Notes: a model not told the origin generated them from the sequence alone. 7,780 nt of DNA from Pirellulaceae bacterium (GCA_030744095.1 JASLRF010000547.1:1-7780), one strand, 5' to 3'. Shown: positions 1 through 7,081, counted from the stretch's first letter. Made by a program: numbers and translations.

Positions 1-24
1 CACGACCTTCGCCACCGATGATTA

Positions 25-105
25 TGGCCTTCGGCCAAACACGACCAATTGCTTACGATTCCTGGGGCGATGCCCCAGGCTACGGTGATTGATGGCCGTT
101 GGCCA
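25..105 (+). repeat. Three-hairpin palindromic repeat, element A
   Basis: Three perfect hairpins lie in a row. The first (25-37) has arms TGGCC/GGCCA and loop TTC. The second (61-79) has arms CCTGGGGC/GCCCCAGG and loop GAT. The third (93-105) has arms TGGCC/GGCCA and loop GTT. The linkers are 23 and 13 nt. Element B at 4113-4193, read on the minus strand, has the same arm lengths, loop lengths and linkers but different stem sequences that remain fully paired. The element lies 88 nt beyond the stop codon of the minus-strand gene at 194-1882. It could act in that transcript's 3' end as a processing, stability or termination structure, or it could be a dispersed REP-like element. I see no protein-coding potential. 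The structure is certain from the sequence; the function is unknown. Confidence 0.8.
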
Positions 106-193
106 ATGCTAGTTTGCAATTGCACAATTTCAAAACTCGCAGGCTAGTGAATAATCCGGATTGTGCTTTCTTGTTGGCAGATTTCGCCAGGTC

Positions 194-1882
194 TCATTCT
201 TCGCCTCCAGCCACTTCATTGACGACGATCTCCAGTTCTTCCATGTAAGGCTGCTTGCCATCGACAATCGATTTTAGCGTCAGTCCCAATTCATTGTGGC
301 CACGAAACGGCGGGCAGTCCGCTAGAGAGATTTCAAAACATTGCCCCGGCAGACCGCCGCGGCGCTTGCCCACTGGGACGCGGTTGATCTTGGCTTGATC
401 CATGATCTTCCCGTTGAAGTCAACGGTCATCAGATCGTCGGCACTTAGATGATAAACCCAGAACGTGAGGTGACCTGATAGCCTTTCGCCCGAGCGGCCA
501 TCGGCCATGCGGAAGGGGAAGGCAAGCCGCTTTCCGACATCGTGTTGGTCGAACGTCAGCACAGGGCTGTTGACGTGCCCCAGCGGACTGCGACCTTCGT
601 CATACCATGGATAGTTGCGAACCGGCGGTTTGCGGCTCGAGATACCTTTTCCCATCGGGAGGTAGCGATAGGTGCGAGGTCCGGCAAAAACGCTTTCATT
701 CGACTTGACCGCTTGTGTCCATCGAGCCATGCGAGCTTGTTGTTCCGGCGCGGCAGTGGACTGGCTGCCGAAGTGGATTCCAACGTTCCAAAACGAAATG
801 CTGTCGGCGCCCCAGGTGTAGTAGTTGGCAGCGGCACCACGGGCTTCCGATTCGGTGAGCAGCATACCGAGGTAACTGTTCGTTTTATGCTTGGAAGACA
901 TGGCGACGGGCCGATCGAGAATAGCCGGCGGTCCGCTGTAGATCGTGCCGATCATGTTGCCCATCACGACAATCGTGTCCACGTCTGCCGGCCTTGTGAA
1001 ACGAGTGAACTCGTCGACCGGAAGCTGTGGATCGGTGTTGTTCCAGGTTGAGATCACGACATAGTCGATCCAGCCGCGTTTGACCCACTTCTCGATGTCG
1101 ACGCCTGCCAGCCAACAAGCGGCCAGCGATTCGGGAACTCGCACGCCAAGCGTCAGCTGGTCCCGGCCGCGTTTCGTTGCAGCGGCACCGAGTATCGTAT
1201 GGATCTGACCAACATATTCCGTCATGACGGCTGCTTTTTCGCGTCCCTGATCCCTGGGAAAATGCTTCGCCCAACGCACGAAGTTCAATTCCAAGCCGTC
1301 GACATCGTACTCTTCAGCGATCTCACGCATGATGCCAAGGCGATGCTCGCGGACTTCCGCGTGTGAATAATCCAGGGCGGTTTCGTTGGTGCGTTCGTCA
1401 GGCTGCTGGATGACAAATCGCGGGTTGTCGATGGTGAATTTTGGGCAGAGTGGATGAGCATGTCCGATCTGCCGATGATGCGTATCGTTCATGCGAATCG
1501 CAGCCAGCACTTCCTTGTCTTTGGCACGCATGTGCTCGGTCACGACCCTCAGAACATCCGTCCCTTCTTTACGCAAAGCTCGAATGCCGGCCGCCCAGCT
1601 ATTGGAGTAGTCTTCGCCGAAGCGATCACCGTACGTTTCACCTGCCTTCGAATCAAAAGTACAGATGTCTGGTGTGGCCGCGAGAAAAACGTAGGTGGAA
1701 AATGGGACAGCCGCAGCCTCCTTATCCAGCCATTGTTTGACGAATTCCGTCGCGCCTCTTGGCGGTGTCTCCGAAAGCATCTGGGCGTCGTCGTTGAAGA
1801 CGATACGTGGTTGCCTTTCTTCCGCGTTCATTGAACCGGCTGCTAATATGACGATCGCAATCATCGCATTAAACAAACGCAT
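194..1882 (-). CDS. Secreted glycoside-hydrolase-like protein (putative TIM barrel)
   Basis: The product is a 562-residue exported protein of no firmly assigned function. Residues 1-20 form a Sec signal peptide (MRLFNAM, a hydrophobic core, then SMNA before EER). The mature part opens with PRIVFNDDAQ, followed by alternating hydrophobic strands and helices. DVDGLELNFVRW at 194-205 resembles the strand-end acidic motif of family-10-like (GHL10/DUF187-type) glycosyl hydrolase barrels. LTLGVRVPE (243-251), YVVISTWNN (274-282) and FWNVGIHFG (364-372) look like further barrel strands. Residues about 465-555 are strand-rich and probably form a separate beta-sandwich. I chose the start at 1882 because it gives a clean signal peptide and has GGAGG six bases upstream; the longer reading from 2026 would bury the signal. 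The gene is transcribed divergently from the sulfatase. The CDS itself is solid. The hydrolase assignment is an inference from motif resemblance, and the substrate is unknown. Confidence 0.75.
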   Translation of the reverse strand: MRLFNAMIAIVILAAGSMNAEERQPRIVFNDDAQMLSETPPRGATEFVKQWLDKEAAAVPFSTYVFLAATPDICTFDSKAGETYGDRFGEDYSNSWAAGIRALRKEGTDVLRVVTEHMRAKDKEVLAAIRMNDTHHRQIGHAHPLCPKFTIDNPRFVIQQPDERTNETALDYSHAEVREHRLGIMREIAEEYDVDGLELNFVRWAKHFPRDQGREKAAVMTEYVGQIHTILGAAATKRGRDQLTLGVRVPESLAACWLAGVDIEKWVKRGWIDYVVISTWNNTDPQLPVDEFTRFTRPADVDTIVVMGNMIGTIYSGPPAILDRPVAMSSKHKTNSYLGMLLTESEARGAAANYYTWGADSISFWNVGIHFGSQSTAAPEQQARMARWTQAVKSNESVFAGPRTYRYLPMGKGISSRKPPVRNYPWYDEGRSPLGHVNSPVLTFDQHDVGKRLAFPFRMADGRSGERLSGHLTFWVYHLSADDLMTVDFNGKIMDQAKINRVPVGKRRGGLPGQCFEISLADCPPFRGHNELGLTLKSIVDGKQPYMEELEIVVNEVAGGEE

Positions 1883-1888
1883 CACGAA

Positions 1889-1893
1889 CCTCC
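1889..1893 (-). promoter_or_regulatory. Shine-Dalgarno site deciding the start of the minus-strand gene
   Basis: On the minus strand this reads GGAGG, six bases before the ATG at 1882-1880. It supports the internal methionine, and so the signal-peptide form, over the in-frame ATG at 2026. Confidence 0.8.
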
Positions 1894-1994
1894 GGCAAAC
1901 AGGGTAGACTGACTCTCTGTGTCCGAACAGTGGATTGTGTCCGAGCGGGTTGTAAGGCGGTATACTGTCGTGGTGGCCATGATAACCTATCTGT

Positions 1995-2017
1995 ATCCCA
2001 CCAGTTTGGTTTGGGAT
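1995..2017. promoter_or_regulatory. Bulged hairpin in the divergent region
   Basis: ATCCCACCA (1995-2003) pairs with TGG (2007-2009) and TGGGAT (2012-2017) around the loop GTT, leaving TT (2010-2011) as a bulge. This gives nine base pairs. It could be an operator-like dyad for a regulator shared by the two divergent genes or a 5'-leader hairpin of the sulfatase message. No regulator gene is in view. Confidence 0.35.
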
Positions 2018-2144
2018 CACATCCACGGCTTCGATCTTGCCGGAACTCGTTCAGACAAAGGTGAGCCACTGATTCACGCCGATGTCGACCACATGTTTAA
2101 CGAGATGCCCGCGGACTGAAATTCATCGATAAGGAAAACTTTTC

Positions 2145-3680
2145 ATGCGATTCTGCCGCATTGTTGCTGTATTCGTTTTTGCACTACCTGTGGTGGTAGG
2201 AGCCGCGGAACGACCGAATATTGTCCTGATCCTTGCCGATGACCTCGGCTATGGCGACGTGGCCTGCTTTAACCCGGAGTCGAACATCGCTACGCCCAAT
2301 CTCGATCGTCTCGCGACGCAGGGTATGCGGTTCACGGACGCCCATAGTCCATGCACGGTCTGCACGCCCACGCGGTACAGCCTGATGACGGGCCAGATGG
2401 CGTTTCGAGTCCCTCGAGGCGGCAGTGTGTTCACCGGTGCCGGCGGACCGTCCTTGATCCAAGCCGGTCGACTAACTCTTCCCGAGATGCTTCGCGGTAA
2501 AGGCTACACCACCGCCTGCTTTGGCAAATGGCATGTGGGGATGACATTTTACGATCAGCAAGGCGAACCGATCCATCAGGGAGGATTGGCCGCGGTTAAG
2601 AGAATAGACTACTCGCGGCCGATCAAAGGCGGGCCCATCGATGCCGGATTCGATCATTTCTTTGGAACCGCTTGCTGCCCAACAACCGATTGGCTTTACG
2701 CATTCATCGACGGAAATCGAATTCCCATGCCGCCGACAAAACAACTAGACCGCGGCCCGTTGCCCAAACACCCCTACGCCAGGGACAACCGACCGGGGAT
2801 GGTTGCAACGGATTTCGACGTGCAAGAAGTCGACATTACGTTCTTGAAGAAGAGTCAGCAATTCCTGGAAGACCATGTCAAGGCGTCGCCCGATCGGCCG
2901 TTCTTCCTCTACCATGCGACACAAGCGGTACATCTGCCGTCGTTCCCCGGCAATGCGTTCAAAGGGAAGACGCAATCCGGGCCGCACGGCGACTTCATCT
3001 TCGAACTCGACGACGTCGTCGGCGAGTTGATGGAAACGCTGGAACGTCTTGGTGTCGCGAAGAACACGGTCGTCATCTTCTCCAGCGACAACGGCCCCGA
3101 AGTTGCCAGCGTCTACTACATGCGGCAGGACCATCACCACGACGGCGCTCGACCTTGGCGCGGCATCAAGCGAGACAACTGGGAAGGTGGACATCGAGTT
3201 CCATTTATCGTTCGTTGGCCGGGCAAAGTGCCGGCCGGAACAACGTCGGACCAAATCACTTCGCTGACGGATGTCATGGCAACCGTGGCCGCCATCGTTG
3301 ATGCGAAGCTACCCGACAACGCCGCGGAGGATAGCTTCAACATGCTCCCCGCGTTGCTAGGCAAGGACAAAGGTCCAATCCGCGACTACATTCTGCAACA
3401 GGGATTCGGTGGCACTCGGTATCTAGCGATTCGTCGCGGTCATTGGAAGTACCTGGCCCATAAAGGATCCGGTGGCAACCGCTACGAGTCACATCGCCTG
3501 CTGAAGAAGTATTACTTGCCCGATACCGCGCCCGATGCACCGGGCCAACTGTACAATCTGGAAACCGATCCAGGCGAAACCAAGAATCTCTATTTTGAAA
3601 ATCCGAAGATTGCCGAGCAGTTGAAGTCGCTGTTGAAGGAATCGCTGGAAAGTGGCCGCAGTGTCGTAGAACGAAATTAG
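2145..3680 (+). CDS. Secreted formylglycine-dependent sulfatase (arylsulfatase family)
   Basis: The enzyme should hydrolyse sulfate esters in the periplasm or outside the cell; the substrate cannot be read from the sequence. The product is 511 residues, normal for the family. Residues 1-20 are a Sec signal peptide ending in VGA. D32 and D33 in ILADDLGYGD, and D315-N316 in SSDNG, are the expected calcium ligands. C73 in CTPTR (C-x-P-x-R) is the residue matured to formylglycine, so an FGE or anSME-type maturase must be encoded elsewhere. FGKWH (126-130) supplies the conserved Lys128 and His130. H263 in AVHLP and K342 before WEGGHRVP match further active-site positions. QLYNLETDPGE (469-479) is the usual C-terminal signature. 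All recognised catalytic residues are present, so the gene looks functional. It is transcribed divergently from the hydrolase-like gene, with AAGGA nine bases before the ATG. The family is certain; the S1 subfamily is not assigned. Confidence 0.96.
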   Translation: MRFCRIVAVFVFALPVVVGAAERPNIVLILADDLGYGDVACFNPESNIATPNLDRLATQGMRFTDAHSPCTVCTPTRYSLMTGQMAFRVPRGGSVFTGAGGPSLIQAGRLTLPEMLRGKGYTTACFGKWHVGMTFYDQQGEPIHQGGLAAVKRIDYSRPIKGGPIDAGFDHFFGTACCPTTDWLYAFIDGNRIPMPPTKQLDRGPLPKHPYARDNRPGMVATDFDVQEVDITFLKKSQQFLEDHVKASPDRPFFLYHATQAVHLPSFPGNAFKGKTQSGPHGDFIFELDDVVGELMETLERLGVAKNTVVIFSSDNGPEVASVYYMRQDHHHDGARPWRGIKRDNWEGGHRVPFIVRWPGKVPAGTTSDQITSLTDVMATVAAIVDAKLPDNAAEDSFNMLPALLGKDKGPIRDYILQQGFGGTRYLAIRRGHWKYLAHKGSGGNRYESHRLLKKYYLPDTAPDAPGQLYNLETDPGETKNLYFENPKIAEQLKSLLKESLESGRSVVERN

Positions 3681-3845
3681 TCGATCTTCCGTACCCGTCA
3701 GCTGATAGGCTACTTTGAGATGGCTACTTCGTGGTGCTCCAAGACCCTCTTTGGCTGCGGACGCTTCGTAAGACGGAAGCACCTCGAAAAGAAGCCTGTT
3801 CCAGTGGTGGGGTAGTGTTGTCCCATCGGTATACTTACACTCTTT

Positions 3846-3867
3846 AAGCGGATCTTGATATCCGCTT
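3846..3867 (+). terminator. Possible transcription terminator hairpin
   Basis: AAGCGGAT (3846-3853) pairs perfectly with ATCCGCTT (3860-3867) around a 6-nt loop, 165 nt after the sulfatase stop. On the plus strand it is followed by only a short T run (TTTAT), so it is at best a weak intrinsic terminator. It could equally be a 3'-end stabilising hairpin. Confidence 0.35.
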
Positions 3868-3902
3868 TATGAAGAAGGTTCTCGTTGCCGGAGACAGGTC
3901 AC

Positions 3903-3990
3903 TAGCGAGGCCGTGCCGCGGACCGACACGAGCTATCGCTCGGTTGCAGCGACCCGCTCCCCGACCAACCTGCGGTCGGTGCCGTCGCTA
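3903..3990. other. GC-rich self-complementary element
   Basis: The outer arms TAGCGA (3903-3908) and TCGCTA (3985-3990) are perfect inverted repeats, extendable by GGC/GCC with one bulged G. Inside are the hairpins CGAGC-TATC-GCTCG (3929-3942) and CCGACC/GGTCGG (3961-3966 with 3974-3979, 7-nt loop). The block is markedly more GC-rich than the sequence that follows. It could be a folded RNA, a REP-like element or a degenerate small mobile element. I do not recognise it, and some pairing would be expected by chance in GC-rich DNA. Confidence 0.35.
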
Positions 3991-4112
3991 ATAACTCGAC
4001 TCATTTGTAAACGGAAGACCTGGTACAAGCTTTCTAGCTGGACACCGCCACTTTGCGACGAAGGATATTCCTAACAATCGTATCTATCATTGTTTACATC
4101 AATGTTATCTTC

Positions 4113-4193
4113 GCCCTGAAAGGGCCTCAACATGACAGCCCAGGGCCACGCCCTGGGAATATGAAACATCCATAATGCTCGCCCTGAAAGGGC
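4113..4193 (-). repeat. Three-hairpin palindromic repeat, element B
   Basis: Read on the minus strand, the hairpins are GCCCT-TTC-AGGGC (4193-4181), CCCAGGGC-GTG-GCCCTGGG (4157-4139) and GCCCT-TTC-AGGGC (4125-4113), with linkers of 23 and 13 nt. This is the same 81-nt plan as element A at 25-105. The first-hairpin loop TTC is identical, and both copies keep ATT before and CT after the central hairpin. Most outer-stem pairs differ between the copies but stay complementary. The DUF1501 relic begins about ten bases past its edge at 4193. Confidence 0.8.
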
Positions 4194-4203
4194 TAAGAAT
4201 TTT

Positions 4204-4449
4204 CGCTTTCACCATCACGGGTTCTCGGTTTGGCTGGCCGGCGGCGAAGTCAAAGGCGGAACGGTCTACGGTGCTACGGACGATTTTGGATTCAAGGCCG
4301 TGGAGAGCCCGGCCCACGTACACGACCTGCACGCCACAATCCTGTACTTGCTCGGTTTCGATCACGAGAGGTTCACCTGCCGCTGTGCCGGTCGCGATTT
4401 TCGACTGACCAACGTTTCCGGTCGCGTTGTCGAAGAGATCGTGGCTTGA
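4204..4449 (+). pseudogene. 3' remnant of a DUF1501 gene
   Basis: The reading frame encodes 81 residues that match the conserved C-terminal end of DUF1501 proteins: [47 protein letters not shown] and [14 protein letters not shown], then a TGA stop. DUF1501 proteins usually have about 450-500 residues, so roughly four fifths of the gene is missing. Upstream, the frame runs into element B and meets a stop at 4162-4164 with no ATG between. Two positions where I would expect tyrosine by family memory read cysteine (TCRCAGRDF), a hint of decay. The stop lies 40 nt before the DUF1553 gene, so this may be the end of an older DUF1501/DUF1553 arrangement or a partial duplication of the downstream DUF1501 gene, whose C-terminus lies outside the window. 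The homology assignment is strong; the history is inferred. Confidence 0.85.
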
Positions 4450-4489
4450 GGGAATCAGATTGCGCACAGAGAAAGAATAGGACCACAGG

Positions 4490-7081
4490 ATGTCAGGCAT
4501 GAACCGTTCACAAAACCGGAGTCATCGGCTGTCGAAAGACGCGCCGGGTGCGGGTACCCAGATGGCAATAGTGTTGATGGGAATTGTGCTGGTGGCTGGC
4601 GTCGGCCACGCCGCAGACGACGTCCAGTACAATCGCGACATCCGGCGAATCCTCTCGGACAACTGTCTTACTTGTCATGGACCGGACGCAAAACAGCGCG
4701 AAGGCGGCTTTCGACTCGATCAACGCGATAGTGTCCTGGCGGAAGCTGAATCGGGCGAGCGGCCGATTGTGCCAGGCGATGTGTCGGCTAGCGAACTTTA
4801 TCTACGCATGGTCAGCGAGGACGATGACGAGCGCATGCCGCCGCCAGATTCCAACAAGACAGTTACGCCGGAAGAAGTCGAACTGATCCGCCGATGGATC
4901 GAGCAGGGCGCTGCGTATCAGTCACATTGGTCGTTCGTACCGCTGGCGAAAGTCACACCGCCGCCAGCGTCGGCGCAACGAGTCGTCAATGACATTGATC
5001 GCTTTGTGTTGGCGCGGCTCGAGCGAGACGGTTTTCAACCGTCTCCGCAAGCAGACCGCCGAACGCTGATTCGGCGTGTGACGCTGGATCTGACCGGACT
5101 TCCGCCTACGCCTGATGAAGTCGATGCATTTGTCAACGATCAGAAACCGACGGACGTGGCGTACGAAAGGGTCGTTGATCGCTTGTTGAAGTCGCCTCGT
5201 TATGGCGAGCATATGGCATACGCATGGCTTGACGCTGCGCGTTATGCCGATAGCGACGGATACGAAAGCGATCCGCTGCGCAACATGTGGCCGTGGCGCG
5301 ATTGGGTCGTGTGGGCGTTGAATGAAAACATGCCGTACGACCAATTCATCATCGAGCAACTCGCGGGTGATCTGTTGCCCGGCGCAACAATGCGACAGCG
5401 GCTGGCCACCGGTTTCAACCGAAACCATCGGCTGAATAACGAGGGAGGCATTCTGCCCGAAGAATGGCTGGTGGAATATGTCGCCGATCGTGCCGAAACA
5501 ACCGCCACAGTGTTCATGGGGCTTGGTTGGGGCTGCGGCCGGTGTCACGAACATAAGTACGATCCAGAGACACAAGAGGACTACTACCGTCTCTTCGCGT
5601 TCTTTCACAACTTGCCCGAAAAAGGGTCGGCACGAGGAGACTCGAACGCCGAGCCGATGTTGAGTGTGCCGCGACTTTCGGATATCGAGAAGTTTGAGGT
5701 CGATCACGCCGCGCTTCAGAAGGTACAACAGAAACTGAACCAGATCGCTGCCACAGACGACTTCAGCAGCCAGTTTCAGCAGTGGCTGGCGCAGCTGAAT
5801 GAAGAACAGCTAACAAAACTACCCAAAGAGCTTGCCAAACTGCCCGTCGCAAAGTGGAACGAGAAGCAACGTTCGCAGGCTCGACGCCATTTCCTAGAGA
5901 CCAGCTACGAAGCTGGATCGGCTCTGCAAGAGCAAATCAGCAGCCTGCAGCGCAAGCAATCGCAGATGCTCAAGACCGGCTCCAAAGTGATGGTCATGGC
6001 TGACATGGCTCAACCACGTCAGACCCACATCCTAGAGCGCGGCGCCTACAATCGTCCTGGCAAACCAGTGACCGCGGGTACTCCGTCGTGGCTGCCGCCG
6101 ATGGACGAATCGTGGCCGAAGAATCGGCTGGGTCTGGCGCGTTGGTTAGTGGATCAGCGGCATCCGTTGACGGCACGTGTGGCGGCGAATCGGTTTTGGG
6201 CGCATCACTTTGGCGTGGGCCTGGTGAAGATGCAGGATGATTTTGGAACACAGGGTGAACTACCTTCACATCCGGAACTACTGGACTACCTGGCGCTGCA
6301 TTTCATGGAGTCCGGCTGGGATGTGAAGGGGCTGCACAAGCTGATCGTGTTAAGCAGCACTTATCGCCAGACGTCCGACGTGGCCGTTTCACTTCGCACT
6401 ACGAAGCGCGGTTACGAGTTTGATCCAGAGAATCGTCTGCTGGCACGTGGACCCCGATTACGATTGCCGGCTGCGGTGATTCGCGACCAGGCCCTGGCCG
6501 TTAGTGGATTGCTTGTCGAACAGCGGGGCGGACCGCCGGTCAAGCCTTACCAGGTGGACGGTCTGTGGCGAGAGATCATCAAGGGAGGTCCTACATACAA
6601 GCCGGACACCGGCGACAAACTGCGCCGCCGAAGCCTGTATACGCTCTGGCGCCGAGCCGTCAAACCGCCCTTGATGATGTTGTTGGATGCCAATGAGCGA
6701 GATACCTGTAAGGTCAGTCAGCAACGCACCAACACTCCACTACAGGCTCTCTTGCTCTTGAACGATGTCACATTCGTCGAGGCTGCGCGGGGCCTGGCCG
6801 AACGACTGATCCGTGAAGGTGGCGACAATACCGCGGACCGCATCGCCTACGGCATGATGCAGACAACGGGTCGCCGACCAACGGACGAAGAGTCTCTGAT
6901 CCTGGAAGGCGAGCTTGAGAGTTACCGTGCGACTTACGAATCGGCACCGGATGCAGCCAAAGCACTCATCGCCGTTGGCGAAACGAAGCCGGATGCGGAA
7001 CTACCAGCGGCTGAACTAGCTGCGTACACAGCGTTGGCCCGGCTGTTGCTTAATCTGGATGAAACGATCACGAGTGAATAG
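4490..7081 (+). CDS. PSCyt1–DUF1549–DUF1553 planctomycete cytochrome protein
   Basis: This 863-residue exported protein belongs to a family abundant in Planctomycetota whose reaction is not established. Residues about 25-42 are a Sec-type hydrophobic signal ending in GHAA, behind a long polar N-region. PSCyt1 (about 45-140) carries the heme motif C59-L-T-C62-H63, with Met116 in MPPP as likely distal ligand. DUF1549 (about 165-375) contains LDLTGLPPTPDE (199-210), HMAYAWLDAARYADSDGY (241-258) and a second CxxCH, C349-G-R-C352-H353 followed by EHKYDP. Residues about 395-500 are a Gln/Lys/Glu-rich helical linker. DUF1553 (about 545-795) contains NRLGLARWLVD (545-555), VAANRFW (564-570), LSSTYRQTS (621-629), DPENRLLARGPRLRLPAA (645-662) and QQRTNTPLQAL (744-754). 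The ATG has AGGA seven bases upstream; Met4 or Met25 are alternative starts. It lies 40 nt after a DUF1501 relic and 70 nt before an intact DUF1501 gene, its usual partner. It appears intact. Confidence 0.95.
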   Translation: MSGMNRSQNRSHRLSKDAPGAGTQMAIVLMGIVLVAGVGHAADDVQYNRDIRRILSDNCLTCHGPDAKQREGGFRLDQRDSVLAEAESGERPIVPGDVSASELYLRMVSEDDDERMPPPDSNKTVTPEEVELIRRWIEQGAAYQSHWSFVPLAKVTPPPASAQRVVNDIDRFVLARLERDGFQPSPQADRRTLIRRVTLDLTGLPPTPDEVDAFVNDQKPTDVAYERVVDRLLKSPRYGEHMAYAWLDAARYADSDGYESDPLRNMWPWRDWVVWALNENMPYDQFIIEQLAGDLLPGATMRQRLATGFNRNHRLNNEGGILPEEWLVEYVADRAETTATVFMGLGWGCGRCHEHKYDPETQEDYYRLFAFFHNLPEKGSARGDSNAEPMLSVPRLSDIEKFEVDHAALQKVQQKLNQIAATDDFSSQFQQWLAQLNEEQLTKLPKELAKLPVAKWNEKQRSQARRHFLETSYEAGSALQEQISSLQRKQSQMLKTGSKVMVMADMAQPRQTHILERGAYNRPGKPVTAGTPSWLPPMDESWPKNRLGLARWLVDQRHPLTARVAANRFWAHHFGVGLVKMQDDFGTQGELPSHPELLDYLALHFMESGWDVKGLHKLIVLSSTYRQTSDVAVSLRTTKRGYEFDPENRLLARGPRLRLPAAVIRDQALAVSGLLVEQRGGPPVKPYQVDGLWREIIKGGPTYKPDTGDKLRRRSLYTLWRRAVKPPLMMLLDANERDTCKVSQQRTNTPLQALLLLNDVTFVEAARGLAERLIREGGDNTADRIAYGMMQTTGRRPTDEESLILEGELESYRATYESAPDAAKALIAVGETKPDAELPAAELAAYTALARLLLNLDETITSE

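Larger units (their letters stand above)
1883..2144. promoter_or_regulatory. Divergent intergenic region between hydrolase-like gene and sulfatase
   Basis: These 262 bp separate two outward-facing start codons, so promoters for both genes should lie here. A TATACT at 1961-1966 could be a plus-strand -10 box, but I find no well-spaced -35 partner. A hairpin sits at 1995-2017. An AAGGA at 2131-2135 precedes the sulfatase ATG by nine bases. A 66-codon plus-strand reading frame (1919-2119) ends 25 nt before the sulfatase; its product resembles nothing I recognise and it is not called as a gene. Confidence 0.5.
3681..4112. other. Gene-free region after the sulfatase
   Basis: These 432 bp carry no convincing coding sequence on either strand. 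They contain an 8-bp direct repeat GGCTACTT (3708-3715 and 3722-3729), a hairpin at 3846-3867 and a GC-rich self-complementary block at 3903-3990. The remainder (about 3991-4112) becomes AT-richer and shows only very short inverted repeats such as AGGA-TAT-TCCT at 4062-4072. Together with the structured repeat and gene relic that follow, it reads as a rearranged, repeat-bearing intergenic segment. Confidence 0.6.

Noticed and set aside
122..166. Inverted repeat GCACAAT/ATTGTGC as a terminator for the minus-strand gene.
   Set aside because: The loop is 31 nt and no T-run follows on the minus strand; a 7-bp match at this distance is close to chance in AT-rich DNA.
542..1051. Plus-strand open frame of 169 codons.
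   Set aside because: It is antisense to the well-supported hydrolase-like gene and its Arg/Val-rich translation shows no family motif.
1961..1966. TATACT as a sigma-70 -10 box for the sulfatase.
   Set aside because: The nearest TTGTGT (1935-1940) is 20 bp away, too far for a normal -35 spacing, so I note it but do not call a promoter.
1883..2026. N-terminal extension of the minus-strand protein to an ATG at 2026.
   Set aside because: It would place 48 polar residues before a clear signal peptide and lacks the GGAGG site that precedes the ATG at 1882.
2672..3301. Plus-strand open frame of 209 codons.
   Set aside because: It lies inside the sulfatase in another frame, with the Arg-rich composition typical of a shifted frame.
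4113..4193. Element B as a CRISPR array because of two identical GCCCTGAAAGGGC units.
   Set aside because: There are only two 13-nt copies, and the sequence between them contains another palindrome rather than a spacer; element A shows this is a fixed three-hairpin unit.
4105..4500. Minus-strand open frame of 131 codons spanning element B and the DUF1501 relic.
   Set aside because: The plus strand encodes recognisable DUF1501 sequence over most of this length, and the rest is the palindromic repeat read through.
4922..5728. Minus-strand open frame of 268 codons.
   Set aside because: It is entirely antisense to the DUF1549 part of the cytochrome gene, whose frame carries all the conserved motifs.
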